Below, piece after piece: positions 9,046 to 18,313 of a DNA stretch of 64,000 bases (position 1 is the first letter of the stretch; every line of letters begins with the position of its first letter). Source of the DNA: SHZL01 sp963784425 (GTDB lineage Bacteria > Pseudomonadota > Gammaproteobacteria > Xanthomonadales > SZUA-36); the NCBI GenBank assembly GCA_963784425.1, contig CAWARM010000013.1, positions 62,001 to 126,000 on the forward strand, read 5' to 3'. A program made the translations under genes and the position numbers. The notes beneath the pieces were generated by a model. It was given only the letters and a program-made list of their open reading frames with translations, was not told the origin of the DNA and made no database searches.

Positions 9046-10989
9046 ATGTCCAAGCGCTACCCTGTCCCTGCCGCCGCCGCACAGCGGGCCCTGATGAAGG
9101 CCGCTGACTATGAGCGGGTCTACCAGCAGTCAATTGAAGACCCCGATCAGTTCTGGCTGGATCAGGCCAGGCGCCTGGACTGGGTGAATTTTCCGCAAAC
9201 AGCCGGCAACGTTTCCTGGAATGCTGCCGATCTCCATATTCGCTGGTTCGAAGATGGCACGCTCAACGCCTGCTACAACTGCCTTGATCGCCACCTCAAA
9301 GACCGCTCGGAGCAAACCGCCATCATCTGGGAGGGCGATGATCCCGGGCGCGACCTGACATTGACTTATGGCCAATTGCACGAAAAAGTCTGTCGCATGG
9401 CGAATGTCCTGAAGCAATTGGGGGTGCAGCGCGGAGACCGGGTAACCATCTACCTGCCTATGATTCCGGAAGCGGCCATGGCCATGCTGGCCTGCGCCCG
9501 GATCGGAGCCGTTCATTCCGTGGTCTTTGGCGGCTTCTCACCGGACGCACTCGCCGGGCGCATCATCAACTGCAAATCCAATCTCGTGATCACCGTCGAT
9601 GAGGGTATGCGTGGCGGAAAAACCGTTCCCCTCAAGAAGAACGTAGACACAGCCTGTGAACGCGACGGAGTGCTCGACTCCCTTAAGGCCGTATTGGTGA
9701 TCCGCAATACCGGCGGCGCCGTTGACTGGCACGAAGGCCGCGATCACTGGTATCACGCCGCCGAGGCCACGGTCAGCGCCGACTGCCCGGCTGAAGCCAT
9801 GAATGCCGAGGATCCCCTCTTCATCCTGTACACATCCGGCTCGACCGGTAAACCCAAAGGTGTTCTGCACACTACCGGCGGCTACCTGTTATACGCTGCC
9901 TACACCCACGAGATTGTGTTCGATTACCAACCGGGTGACGTATATTGGTGCACTGCTGATGTTGGCTGGGTTACCGGCCACAGCTATATCGTGTATGGCC
10001 CATTGGCCAACGGTGCCATCAGCCTGATGTTCGAGGGGGTGCCCAACTACCCGTCTGCCAGTCGCTTCTGGCAGGTGATTGACAAGCACGGGGTGAACAT
10101 TTTCTACACAGCGCCAACGGCTATCCGGGCGCTGATGCGCGAAGGCGACGCCCCGGTGCAGGCAACTTCGCGAACCTCCCTGCGTTTGCTGGGCACGGTC
10201 GGTGAACCCATTAACCCCGAAGCCTGGGAGTGGTATTTTCACACCGTGGGGGAAGGGCGATGTCCCATCGTGGACACCTGGTGGCAAACCGAAACGGGCG
10301 GAATACTGATCAGCCCGCTGCCGGGAGCAACTGATCTGAAGCCGGGCTCCGCCACGCGGCCATTACCCGGGGTTCAACCGGCCCTGATCGATGAAAAAGG
10401 CCACGAGTTGGAGGGGATCGCGGATGGCCTGCTGGTCATCAAAACCAGCTGGCCGGGACAGATGCGCACCGTATATGGCGACCACCAGCGCTTTGTCGAG
10501 ATGTATTTCTCCGCCGTGCCAGGGTGTTATTTCACCGGCGATGGCGCGCGCCGGGATGAAGACGGCTATTACTGGATTACCGGGCGGGTGGATGACGTAT
10601 TGAATGTTGCCGGACACCGGCTTGGAACAGCCGAGATTGAAAGCGCACTGGTGGCTCACCCGGCAGTTACTGAAGCTGCCGTAGTTGGCTACCCGCACGG
10701 CATCAAGGGTGAAGGGATTTACGCCTACGTCACCCTGCTCCGCGACCATGTTCCCTCGGAAGAATTACTGCAGGAATTAAGACACTGCGTGCGCAAGGAA
10801 ATCGGGCCCATCGCAACTCCGGATCTCATTCAATGGGCGCCATCTTTGCCCAAAACACGCTCGGGGAAAATCATGCGCCGCATCCTGCGAAAAATCGCTG
10901 CCAATGACTATGCAAACCTGGGTGATACATCCACCCTGGCCGAACCCGAGGTGGTAAATCAACTGATCGAGCATCGGGCAAACCGCTGA
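9046..10989 (+). CDS. acs: Acetate--CoA ligase (acetyl-CoA synthetase)
   Basis: Activates acetate (or propionate) to the acyl-CoA through an acyl-adenylate, feeding central metabolism in the cytoplasm. The 647 residues fit the roughly 650 of this family. Visible features are the N-terminal ACS segment (YERVYQQSIEDPDQFW), the AMP-binding P-loop YTSGSTGKPKGVLHTT, DTWWQTETGG, YWITGRVDDVLNVAGHR, and the C-terminal catalytic lysine in PKTRSGKIMRR, the site usually controlled by acetylation. It is divergent from the patatin gene and followed by a LysM gene. The residues that separate acetate from propionate use were not resolved, so propionyl-CoA synthetase remains possible. Confidence 0.93.
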   Translation: MSKRYPVPAAAAQRALMKAADYERVYQQSIEDPDQFWLDQARRLDWVNFPQTAGNVSWNAADLHIRWFEDGTLNACYNCLDRHLKDRSEQTAIIWEGDDPGRDLTLTYGQLHEKVCRMANVLKQLGVQRGDRVTIYLPMIPEAAMAMLACARIGAVHSVVFGGFSPDALAGRIINCKSNLVITVDEGMRGGKTVPLKKNVDTACERDGVLDSLKAVLVIRNTGGAVDWHEGRDHWYHAAEATVSADCPAEAMNAEDPLFILYTSGSTGKPKGVLHTTGGYLLYAAYTHEIVFDYQPGDVYWCTADVGWVTGHSYIVYGPLANGAISLMFEGVPNYPSASRFWQVIDKHGVNIFYTAPTAIRALMREGDAPVQATSRTSLRLLGTVGEPINPEAWEWYFHTVGEGRCPIVDTWWQTETGGILISPLPGATDLKPGSATRPLPGVQPALIDEKGHELEGIADGLLVIKTSWPGQMRTVYGDHQRFVEMYFSAVPGCYFTGDGARRDEDGYYWITGRVDDVLNVAGHRLGTAEIESALVAHPAVTEAAVVGYPHGIKGEGIYAYVTLLRDHVPSEELLQELRHCVRKEIGPIATPDLIQWAPSLPKTRSGKIMRRILRKIAANDYANLGDTSTLAEPEVVNQLIEHRANR

Positions 10990-11064
10990 ACGTAATCCGG
11001 CGCAGAATCCGCCGGTCACACACGTGACGTCGCGCTCCCGGGCGGCAGGCACAAGGAGAAAAGC

Positions 11065-11307
11065 ATGGGAATCCTGGACAACCTGAAAAATGTGTTGGGT
11101 GGAAAGAAAACCGGCAAGTCACCGGATGACCACGGGATGCGCAAACATACCGTGCAGTCGGGAGAAACCCTGTGGAAAATTTCCAGTCAGTACTATGGCG
11201 ATGGCTCAAACTACATGAAGATATTCGAAGCGAACACCGGTTTGCTGGAAGGTCCCGACCACATTGAGCCCGGCCAGGAGTTACTCATCCCCAAGCTCGA
11301 GAACTGA
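11065..11307 (+). CDS. LysM-domain protein
   Basis: An 80-residue protein made almost entirely of one LysM module: HTVQSGETLWKISSQYYGDG, then YMKIFEANTGLLEGPDHIEPGQELLIP. The pattern matches the LysM half of YgaU/Kbp-like proteins, which bind potassium or peptidoglycan. No signal peptide is visible; the N-terminus GILDNLKNVLGGKKTGK is amphipathic and basic. A good AAGGAG ribosome-binding site sits before ATG 11065. It lies between acs and a quinone reductase, with no clear functional link. Confidence 0.87.
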   Translation: MGILDNLKNVLGGKKTGKSPDDHGMRKHTVQSGETLWKISSQYYGDGSNYMKIFEANTGLLEGPDHIEPGQELLIPKLEN

Positions 11308-11359
11308 AGGCCGGGTCTGGAGAAGTTCCTTTCACCGACGGACTGGAGTGGTTAAGCCG

Positions 11360-12352
11360 ATGAAAACCCGCGCGATACGGATTGACCGGCATGGCGGCCC
11401 CGAAGTGCTGAACTATGTTGCGCTTGAACTGCCCGATCCCGGCCCGGGCGAAGTGCGCCTGAGGCATACGGCCATCGGCCTCAACTTCATCGACACGTAC
11501 TACCGGACCGGGCTTTACTCTGCCCCGCTGCCAACGGGCCTCGGTAACGAAGCGGCCGGTATTGTTGAGGCTTTGGGCAAGGGTGTGGACGGGCCAGGCA
11601 TTGGCTTGGACATTGGCACACGCGTGGTATACACCGGCGGAACGCCTATGGATGCCTATTCCGAACACCGGAATATCCTCGCGGACCGGCTGGTCCCTAT
11701 TCCGCAGGGAATTAGCGATGAGCAAGCGGCCGCGGTGTTCCTCAAGGGCCTGACAGCCTGGTATTTGTTGCGGCGCAGTTACCGCATCCAGCCGGGCGAC
11801 CCGGTTTTGCTGCACGCTGCCGCAGGCGGCGTTGGCTCCCTGGCCAGCCAGTGGGCCAGGCACCTGGGCGCCACGGTCATTGGAGTGGTCAGCACCGAGG
11901 CCAAAGCAAAGCTCGCTTTATCCCAGGGTTGCCACCACGTCATCCTTTCCGGCCAGGAAGACGTGGCGGCGCGTGTACGCGAACTGACCGGGGGCGAAGG
12001 CGTCGCCGCAGTTTATGACTCCGTCGGACGGGATACTTTCTTCGCGTCACTCGATGCGCTGCGCCCACACGGCGTGATGGTTAGCTATGGCAATGCGTCC
12101 GGCCCGGTCGCGCCATTTGCTCCAGCCGAACTGGCCAAGCGGCATTCGCTGTACCTCACCCGTCCGGTGCTGTTCGACTTTGTGAATACGCGGGAGCGCT
12201 TGCTGGCAGCCGCAGAGAAAGTGTTCGGCCTGGTCAGTGCATCAGTGCTCAAGGTGCAGGTGAATCAGCACTATGCGCTGGCCGAAGCCGCGCAGGCGCA
12301 TCGCGATCTCGAAGCCCGGAAAACCAGCGGCTCGACAGTATTGATCCCCTAA
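11360..12352 (+). CDS. NADPH:quinone oxidoreductase, zinc-independent MDR family
   Basis: A medium-chain reductase of 330 residues. From ATG 11360 it begins MKTRAIRIDRHGGPEVL, the normal start of the family; the longer in-frame extension to 11264 overlaps the LysM gene and is not family-like. It has the substrate domain (GLNFIDTYYRTGLY, GLGNEAAGIVE) and the NADPH-binding Rossmann motif HAAAGGVGSLASQWA. The zinc-binding cysteines of alcohol dehydrogenases are missing, which fits QorA-type quinone reductases that reduce quinones or alpha,beta-unsaturated carbonyls. Confidence 0.92.
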   Translation: MKTRAIRIDRHGGPEVLNYVALELPDPGPGEVRLRHTAIGLNFIDTYYRTGLYSAPLPTGLGNEAAGIVEALGKGVDGPGIGLDIGTRVVYTGGTPMDAYSEHRNILADRLVPIPQGISDEQAAAVFLKGLTAWYLLRRSYRIQPGDPVLLHAAAGGVGSLASQWARHLGATVIGVVSTEAKAKLALSQGCHHVILSGQEDVAARVRELTGGEGVAAVYDSVGRDTFFASLDALRPHGVMVSYGNASGPVAPFAPAELAKRHSLYLTRPVLFDFVNTRERLLAAAEKVFGLVSASVLKVQVNQHYALAEAAQAHRDLEARKTSGSTVLIP

Positions 12353-12455
12353 TGGTCTGTAAGAGGTACGTCCCGGCCCTATCCACTTGAAGTGCTGGGT
12401 CGCCGTTGACGTCACCTTGATCCATCAATCGGTTTCAAATATACTTAACCTGTTA

Positions 12456-12465
12456 GTTAATTAAC
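12456..12465. promoter_or_regulatory. AT-rich palindrome upstream of the ArsR-type gene
   Basis: GTTAATTAAC is a perfect palindrome 13 bases before the start of the ArsR-like regulator, in an otherwise GC-rich context. ArsR proteins often bind AT-rich inverted repeats in their own promoters, so autoregulation is plausible but not shown. Confidence 0.35.
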
Positions 12466-12478
12466 CACCTGGATTATT

Positions 12479-12847
12479 ATGAATCAAAACATGCTGAGCC
12501 TGACCTTTGCGGCCCTGGGGGACCCGACCAGAAGGGCAATCCTTGCGCGCCTTTCGCAAGGTGAAGCAACAGTCTCGGACCTGGCCAAACCGTTTATGCG
12601 GAAAATGAGTGCCCCCGCCATTACCAAGCATCTCAAGGTACTTGAACGGGCGGGTCTGATCTCCAGGGGCAGAGAAGCACAATGGCGGCCCTGCAGGATT
12701 AATGCGCAACCGCTGCGGGAAATGCATGAATGGCTGGACCATTACCGCACGTGTTGGGAAGAGAGTTTTGACCGCCTGGATACTTATTTGAAAACCATGA
12801 CCAGTAACAAAGGAAAGGACAATGGCAAGCAGAAACAAACCAAATGA
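12479..12847 (+). CDS. ArsR/SmtB-family winged-helix regulator
   Basis: 122 residues, a single winged helix-turn-helix: LTFAALGDPTRRAILARL at the start, recognition region KMSAPAITKHLKVLERAGLI, then a wing and the C-terminal helix WLDHYRTCWEESFDRLDTYL. This is the subgroup usually paired with AHSA1/SRPBCC proteins, and the next gene, which it overlaps by 26 bases, is exactly that. No metal-binding Cys pair of ArsR type is apparent, so a small organic signal is more likely than a metal. It probably controls its own operon through the palindrome just upstream. Confidence 0.9.
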   Translation: MNQNMLSLTFAALGDPTRRAILARLSQGEATVSDLAKPFMRKMSAPAITKHLKVLERAGLISRGREAQWRPCRINAQPLREMHEWLDHYRTCWEESFDRLDTYLKTMTSNKGKDNGKQKQTK

Positions 12848-13775
12848 AATTTACATCAGCCGTATTTTCGACGCCCCCGTGAAAATTGTATGGGCCGCGT
12901 GGACCGACCCGGAGCAAGTGGGCAGATGGTGGGGACCGCGAGGCTTTACCATTACCACGAAACATATGGATGTCAGAACGGGAGGGCTATGGGACTACGT
13001 CATGCATGGACCCGACGGCGTGGATTACCCGAACAAGACTAAATTCTTGGAAGTGCAAAAATTCTCACACATGATTTACGACCATGGCGATAGTGATGAC
13101 AAGCCGCCCATGTTCCGGGTCAGCGTGTATTTTTCCGAAGTGAATGGCAAAACCCACATGGAAATGAGCATGGCACTGGCGACGGCCGAAGCAGCGGCTG
13201 AAGCTCGCAAGTTCATCAAAAAAGCCGGCGGCAACACCACCTGGGACCGGCTGGCGGAGTATGTATCGCCAACGGACCGCTTTGTCATAAGCCGCAGCTT
13301 TGATGCGCCCATAGCGCTGATGTTTGAAATGTGGACGGATCCGGCGCACATCTCACAGTGGGCTCCTCCAACAGGTTTTAACATGGAGTTCCTGCGGGTA
13401 GACATCAGGATCGGGGGCGGCGGGTTTTATCGCATGTCCAATGCCCACGGCATGGAAATGTATGGGAAAACCAGCTACAAGGAAATCAGGAAACCCGACC
13501 GTATCGTCTACACTCAGGTCTTCTGCGACGAGCATGAAAACATCTCCCGCCATCCGCTGGCACCCACCTGGCCGGAAACCATGTTGACCACTGTGACGCT
13601 GACTGAAGAGGGCTGCGACCGGACCCGGGTAAGCATTACCTGGGAAGTGTATGGTGAGGCCAGTGCTGTCGAACGCGAAACCTTCACCAATGCCAAAGGT
13701 GGCATGACCCAGGGCTGGAGCGGTTCGCTGGATAAATTGGAGGCCGAACTGGAAGCGAGGCAACCGGCGAATTAG
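12822..13775 (+). CDS. Tandem AHSA1/SRPBCC-domain protein
   Basis: 317 residues made of two AHSA1-type START-like domains. The first spans about residues 8-145 (ISRIFDAPVKIVWAAWTDPE, WWGPRGFTITTKHMDVRTGG). The second is about 153-310 (VISRSFDAPIALMFEMWTDP, QWAPPTGFNMEFLRVDIRIG, GGMTQGWSGSLDKLE). The domains form hydrophobic pockets; their ligands are unknown. Most relatives have one domain, so this looks like an internal duplication or gene fusion. The start ATG lies inside the end of the ArsR gene, which implies translational coupling. Confidence 0.88.
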   Translation: MASRNKPNEIYISRIFDAPVKIVWAAWTDPEQVGRWWGPRGFTITTKHMDVRTGGLWDYVMHGPDGVDYPNKTKFLEVQKFSHMIYDHGDSDDKPPMFRVSVYFSEVNGKTHMEMSMALATAEAAAEARKFIKKAGGNTTWDRLAEYVSPTDRFVISRSFDAPIALMFEMWTDPAHISQWAPPTGFNMEFLRVDIRIGGGGFYRMSNAHGMEMYGKTSYKEIRKPDRIVYTQVFCDEHENISRHPLAPTWPETMLTTVTLTEEGCDRTRVSITWEVYGEASAVERETFTNAKGGMTQGWSGSLDKLEAELEARQPAN

Positions 13776-13809
13776 CCCGCTGGTGCTCCCCGGATGGTTG
13801 AAGGAAGGA

Positions 13810-15564
13810 TCAGGACAGACCCTTGTGCTCCAGCGGCCTGGAGCGGTGCATGAGGATCCATTCGGCGCCCTCTTCCAACTGGGCCTCGCCGAGAGCCTTG
13901 AGCACCCGGCGCTGGAACCCGATGCTGGAGGGCGCATCCAGCAAACGCCTCGCGTTAGAAAATATCCTTGCCATAAACCGGTACTGTTTGATCAGTTCTT
14001 TCTCGGCCCGTTTGTGTGAAATCGCGTCCCTGATGCCGGCGATGAGCGGCAAGATGCCCATCAACACCAGCAGGACCTGCTGTTGCTGAACAGATAAGTA
14101 ACCGCCGACCGTAGCAAGAAATATCGCTACCGCGATACCAGCCCACAGGCAAGCGGCCCCCAGAAATTCGGTGCGGCGGAAGTTCACACTGTTCTGGACT
14201 TCCCTGCTGGAATAGTACGCAAGCTGCCCTTTGCCGGAGCCAGCAGTGCCAACCCAATGATCGATGACCCACGGCACCCACGCCGCATCAGGTTCCGCCC
14301 CGCCCGCCCGCTGTGTGCTTGCCACCCGCATGATGTGGCGAATCCAGCCCAGCTCGACATCCTGTTTCTGCAGGAAGTTCTCATACGCGAATGCAACCGA
14401 ACGGGCTTCGACCACGCTGGCCAGGTTCCAGTACAGCTGAACCCGCAACGCCTCCGCAAGGGCGCGGTAATCAAGGTACTTGCGATGCCACTGGCGACGA
14501 TTTCCTGTTGTGTGCAGCGTCACACCGGCAAAGAACAGCACGAGGAAACCCCACAGCACGTAGCGCGGTACGGAGTATTCTGAATACACTAGGAACACCA
14601 GGCCCATCAGCACGGCCAGGGTATGAATGGCGAACAGGCTACGGTTGACCCGCTGTTGGAAATGAACGGCCAGCCGGTCCGCAATGCTGAACAAGTCCGC
14701 CGTAAATACAGCGCTTTCCGGTGGCGTCAAACCATCCGGAAAATCTTCCAGCAGATCGCCTTTCCCCTGGTGATGTGCCGCCTGCCGTTGTGCCGCGTGT
14801 TCACTGCCCAACGGTTCACTGGCCGCATGTCTGTGGTAGTCGCGCGCGAAATCCTGCAGCCGACTGAACATGATGGCGTATTCTGCCGGTATGGCCTCTG
14901 CCGGCATTCGATCCGCCTGTGCAGTACGCCAGTAGCATTCTCCCGGCGTCAGGCCGGGTGCGGGTTCACCCCCAGGCCGGTCGCGCGAACAGACAATATG
15001 AAAAGCGAGGTCGTTTTCATTATCCGCCAGCAGGTGCGCCGAAGATGGTTGGTCTTCAAATCCATCCATCACTGCGGTCAGGTGATAGCGCATCACCTGC
15101 GCGGTCCCGCCCACGGTATGCAGTGGCTTGCCATCCCACAAAGCCAGCAGGATCTGGCAATGATTGGAAACAAACAGGCCGGCTTGGGCATATTGCCGGT
15201 CTCTTCTGGCAGCGTCGCCGGTGATGGTTACTCCTTCCAGCCCCGGCGCATCCGGCAGGCAAATGATCTGCCCTGCCCGCGCTGCAAGGGAGCGAAACTC
15301 AGCAAGGGCGGCGGCGGATTCAAAGTCTCTCTCATACTCGTCCTGCCGCATGGGCAGCACCGCGATGAGTTCAATACCGAGTTCCAGGGCAACCCGTGCA
15401 ACGAGCTGGTCACCGCCTTCCGCCATGGGGCACAGCAACTGCAGCTTCAGCCCCGGGTAGCGACCCGCCATGTCGGAAAAAAAGGCCCGCACCCGGGACT
15501 CGAGTGCAGGCCTTTCCGATTCCAGCAAATCCCTATGGCCAGTAACACCAATAGTCAGAAACAT
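13810..15564 (-). CDS. SLOG-domain protein with four C-terminal membrane helices (SLATT-like)
   Basis: 584 residues. The N-terminus matches the SLOG (LOG/DprA-like) nucleotide-binding fold: GVTGHRD (6-12), MAEGGDQLVA (47-56), IAVLP with a YERDF (77-81), LLALWDG and GGTAQVM (152-158). Two helix pairs follow, about 309-352 and 467-514. The end (KQYRFMARIFSNARRLL, ALGEAQLEEGAEWILMHRSR) resembles the helix that follows the two membrane spans in SLATT pore-type effectors. SLOG domains bind NAD- or nucleotide-derived signals. As the last gene of a four-gene operon with a TIR protein, it could be the membrane effector that reads a TIR-made signal. Domain naming is from memory of the families; the effector role is inference. 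Confidence 0.7.
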   Translation of the reverse strand: MFLTIGVTGHRDLLESERPALESRVRAFFSDMAGRYPGLKLQLLCPMAEGGDQLVARVALELGIELIAVLPMRQDEYERDFESAAALAEFRSLAARAGQIICLPDAPGLEGVTITGDAARRDRQYAQAGLFVSNHCQILLALWDGKPLHTVGGTAQVMRYHLTAVMDGFEDQPSSAHLLADNENDLAFHIVCSRDRPGGEPAPGLTPGECYWRTAQADRMPAEAIPAEYAIMFSRLQDFARDYHRHAASEPLGSEHAAQRQAAHHQGKGDLLEDFPDGLTPPESAVFTADLFSIADRLAVHFQQRVNRSLFAIHTLAVLMGLVFLVYSEYSVPRYVLWGFLVLFFAGVTLHTTGNRRQWHRKYLDYRALAEALRVQLYWNLASVVEARSVAFAYENFLQKQDVELGWIRHIMRVASTQRAGGAEPDAAWVPWVIDHWVGTAGSGKGQLAYYSSREVQNSVNFRRTEFLGAACLWAGIAVAIFLATVGGYLSVQQQQVLLVLMGILPLIAGIRDAISHKRAEKELIKQYRFMARIFSNARRLLDAPSSIGFQRRVLKALGEAQLEEGAEWILMHRSRPLEHKGLS

Positions 15565-15587
15565 TGAAGTTCTGGCTGGGTGATGGC

Positions 15588-16154
15588 TTAGGGGTTACCG
15601 CCACCGCCATTCTTGATGACGGGATCCAGCTTGGCTTCGCCGGCAGCGTTGCATTGCTTCGCGGTGATTTCATAGAAGACCGAATAGGGACCTTTATCCT
15701 TGTCTCCTTTATTCTTGTCTTTGAACTTGATCCGATCGTTGCTCTTTTCATTGCCAGCTGCACCCAAGTTTATATAACCCGAATTGGGATCTGCGTCGAA
15801 GTCGTCCGCCGCGAAGTCAGGCAACGGGTTACTCGCTGTTGGCCAATCTTTGTCCTTCATGGCAATTTGAAAACTGCTGAGCTTGTATTGCGGGCCCTCA
15901 GGTTCACAAGCATTGTCGAGCTCAAAAAACAAGTTGTGCCAGGAATCCTTGGGCACTTGGATGCAATCCAGAGGCCCGCCCGAGCAACGCGCTGGATTAG
16001 AACTGACTTCCAATGTGGGCGGGTTGGTTTCTGTGTTGAGTTTCAGCTTGATATGGATTGCGGCCATCGCCGCCGCCGGGTAACACACTATTACCACTAA
16101 CAATAAAACTGCACCGTCTCTCATCCATTTGTTCAGGCTCATGCTGTTCTCCAT
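15588..16154 (-). CDS. Small secreted protein, paralogue of the lipoprotein at 18314
   Basis: 188 residues from ATG 16154, which has AGGA nine to twelve bases ahead. A longer in-frame start at 16217 would overlap the TIR gene. The N-terminus has a signal peptide (GAVLLLVVIVCYPAAAMA, then AIHIKLKL). The mature part holds several cysteines, a Lys/Asp-rich loop (KFKDKNKGDKDKG) and ends YEITAKQC...LDPVIKNGGGG. That end matches the lipoprotein upstream in the operon, which ends YQVTATSC...IDPAIQNKGK. I recognise no known family. It lies 25 bases after the TIR gene and 23 before the SLOG gene, so all are probably cotranscribed. Confidence 0.7.
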   Translation of the reverse strand: MENSMSLNKWMRDGAVLLLVVIVCYPAAAMAAIHIKLKLNTETNPPTLEVSSNPARCSGGPLDCIQVPKDSWHNLFFELDNACEPEGPQYKLSSFQIAMKDKDWPTASNPLPDFAADDFDADPNSGYINLGAAGNEKSNDRIKFKDKNKGDKDKGPYSVFYEITAKQCNAAGEAKLDPVIKNGGGGNP

Positions 16155-16179
16155 TTTTGTATTTCCTGCATTGCACTCT

Positions 16180-18264
16180 TCAATCACAAATTTGTTGTTC
16201 CTTGCAAAACCCAACAAATTCCGGATCGAAGTACCCTTTCTCCAGTAAATAGGAAGTATAGCCGCTCGCCAGCTCTTTATCTCCGCGCATCACCGCCAGT
16301 TGTGCCGCCAGGCTGGCGTCGTCGCAACTTTCTATGGATTTCCGGCCGGTAAGAAACTGTTCAACAGCGGCATTGGTCTGTTCATTGGGTGACTGGCCGA
16401 ATTGGTGCCATTGCTGATAAGCGCCCCGAACCAACTGGTAGAGGCTGGACCGGTTCTTCGGCTTTTCCTGCACCAGCGCACCGAGGCTGTCCAGCGCTCC
16501 CTGTAACTCGGCCTGCGCCAGGGCGAGCTCACCCATGCGATTGGCCAAAATGGAATAGTCAATCCTGAATTCAGCAAGTTCAACTGCTGCGCCGTAATCT
16601 GCATTCATACCGGCGGCAAAGGCTGCATCAAATTCAGACGCCAGTTTCTTGCCGTCCGCCCATGCTTTCTCCATATCTCCCATGGTCGCCAGGCGCTGTG
16701 CAATCCAGTGTCTGCGGAGCAGGGCTCCCCAAAGAAAAGTCTGGTTTCCCGCGTCGGATTGGGCCATTTCCAAGAACAGCTTTCCAGACTCCCTCAAACC
16801 CTCGATGGATGGTTCCAGCAGCGACATGCGCCACTGCACCATCGCCCATCCAGACAAGGCGGTTGCCAGCAGGCGCTTGCGGGCTATATCCGCCGGGGCC
16901 TCTTGCAACAACTGGCGCGCAAGCTCAACGTCCTGTTTTCTGAATTCAAATGCTTTGCCAAGATTACATGTATCCATCCAGGAGTCAGCCAGGAAGGCCA
17001 TGGTGTTTGCCAGGTCTTGCCGGTACACCGCATTCCCCGGGTCCAGCACCAGCGCAATCTGGTTGTACTGCATGGCTGACTGGTTCAATTGCAGTGACTT
17101 TTCAACATCCGGATTCTGGCGCTCACGTTCAACGCCACTGAGGTTAATCAGGCTATAGGCCAATTCCATGACGTACACGGCATTGTTTGGATCTGCGTTC
17201 ACCAGGCGGCGGGTAAGCGCGCCGTAGCGGGTAAACGAAGCCTGGGCCTCGTCCAGTTCACCCTTGTCGAGGTAGGTATAGCCCATCCAGAACTCCGCCT
17301 GGCCCAGCTCAAACAGTGCACGCGGGCTGCCATTCTCGCGCTGGTACAACTCAATGAACCCAGCGCGTGACTTCTGCAGTGGCTCCAGGGAGGCATCCAG
17401 CAAGCCACGGTCGTGCAACTCTTGCCCCTCGGTTCTCCACGCCATCGCCTGCTCAAGCAACTGATCGGTATCCATGTGCTCAAATCCCAGGCTTTGCAGG
17501 TAACTCATCACCTGCTCATTGTTCTGGTCAATGACTTCCAGGCCCATGATGGGGTCGAGGCTTTTGAGGTTGCCCAGCATGTAGCCGAGCAATTCCTCGG
17601 TATTGTCTCTTTGCAAGGCCACGGTCTTGCGCGTGGAGATGGCGGTGAACGCCAGCGCGGCCGTAAGCAGCACAACCAGTGCAATCACCACTGCGGAGAC
17701 CAGCCAGGTGCGGCGCCGGCGTTGCGCATCCCGGCGGCGTAACTCGTCCAGCCGGATACCCAGTATCCCGGCGACCAGCTTGAGTTTTGACAGCGCTTTT
17801 CCGTCTGCATACGGGCGCGCATCGGCCGCCAGGGGTTCATGTTGTACCCCGCCCTCCCGCTGGGTCAGCGCCGGCGGAAAGCACTGCTGGTTTGCCTCCG
17901 TGGACCCCGGATCACCGTCAACAATGAGCGCAAAAATCCTGTCCTCGCGGCCGAGCTGACGAAAGTAACGAACTTCCTCGTTGACCCAGCGGGATTGTGC
18001 ACTGGCTGGCGAACAGATCAGTACCAGGGTTTCAGATGCCGCCAACTCGTCCCTGATCTTGCTGCTCAGGTCCGCCGCGGAAGACAGGTCCTCGCGATCA
18101 CGGAAAATGGGCAGCAGGCGGGCAGGGATAGCCCCAAACGAACCCGTGGTGCCGACCAGGCGTTTGGGCACCCGGTAGTTTTCCAAGGAGCCCTGCAACC
18201 ACCTGGCCCAGGCTTCATCCTGGTGGCTGTAGCTGATAAAGGCCTTGTAGTGCAGCGTTTTCAC
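16180..18264 (-). CDS. TIR-domain protein with one membrane helix and a helical-repeat C-terminus
   Basis: 694 residues, GTG start. Residues 5-118 are a TIR domain: box 1 FISYSHQDE, the loop PIFRDREDLS, and SRWVNEEV, in which Glu97 aligns by eye with the catalytic glutamate of NAD-cleaving TIR enzymes (SARM1 WVHKE pattern). A basic linker (RRRDAQRRRR) precedes a membrane helix at about 187-209. The rest, about 220-690, is alpha-helical with TPR-like spacing (ALFELGQAEFWMGYTYLDKG, LDEAQASFTRYG, ANTMAFLADSWMDT). By the positive-inside rule the TIR domain should be cytoplasmic and the repeat part periplasmic. It sits between two genes for small secreted proteins, possible partners of that repeat domain. 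Confidence 0.85.
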   Translation of the reverse strand: MKTLHYKAFISYSHQDEAWARWLQGSLENYRVPKRLVGTTGSFGAIPARLLPIFRDREDLSSAADLSSKIRDELAASETLVLICSPASAQSRWVNEEVRYFRQLGREDRIFALIVDGDPGSTEANQQCFPPALTQREGGVQHEPLAADARPYADGKALSKLKLVAGILGIRLDELRRRDAQRRRRTWLVSAVVIALVVLLTAALAFTAISTRKTVALQRDNTEELLGYMLGNLKSLDPIMGLEVIDQNNEQVMSYLQSLGFEHMDTDQLLEQAMAWRTEGQELHDRGLLDASLEPLQKSRAGFIELYQRENGSPRALFELGQAEFWMGYTYLDKGELDEAQASFTRYGALTRRLVNADPNNAVYVMELAYSLINLSGVERERQNPDVEKSLQLNQSAMQYNQIALVLDPGNAVYRQDLANTMAFLADSWMDTCNLGKAFEFRKQDVELARQLLQEAPADIARKRLLATALSGWAMVQWRMSLLEPSIEGLRESGKLFLEMAQSDAGNQTFLWGALLRRHWIAQRLATMGDMEKAWADGKKLASEFDAAFAAGMNADYGAAVELAEFRIDYSILANRMGELALAQAELQGALDSLGALVQEKPKNRSSLYQLVRGAYQQWHQFGQSPNEQTNAAVEQFLTGRKSIESCDDASLAAQLAVMRGDKELASGYTSYLLEKGYFDPEFVGFCKEQQICD

Positions 18265-18313
18265 GACGCCACTCTATACTTCAGGCTAATCCAGGCCGGG
18301 TGCAGAGTCAGAC

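Noticed and set aside
14623..15567. Open frame of 314 codons opposite the SLOG gene
   Set aside because: Antisense to the SLOG domain and without recognisable sequence.
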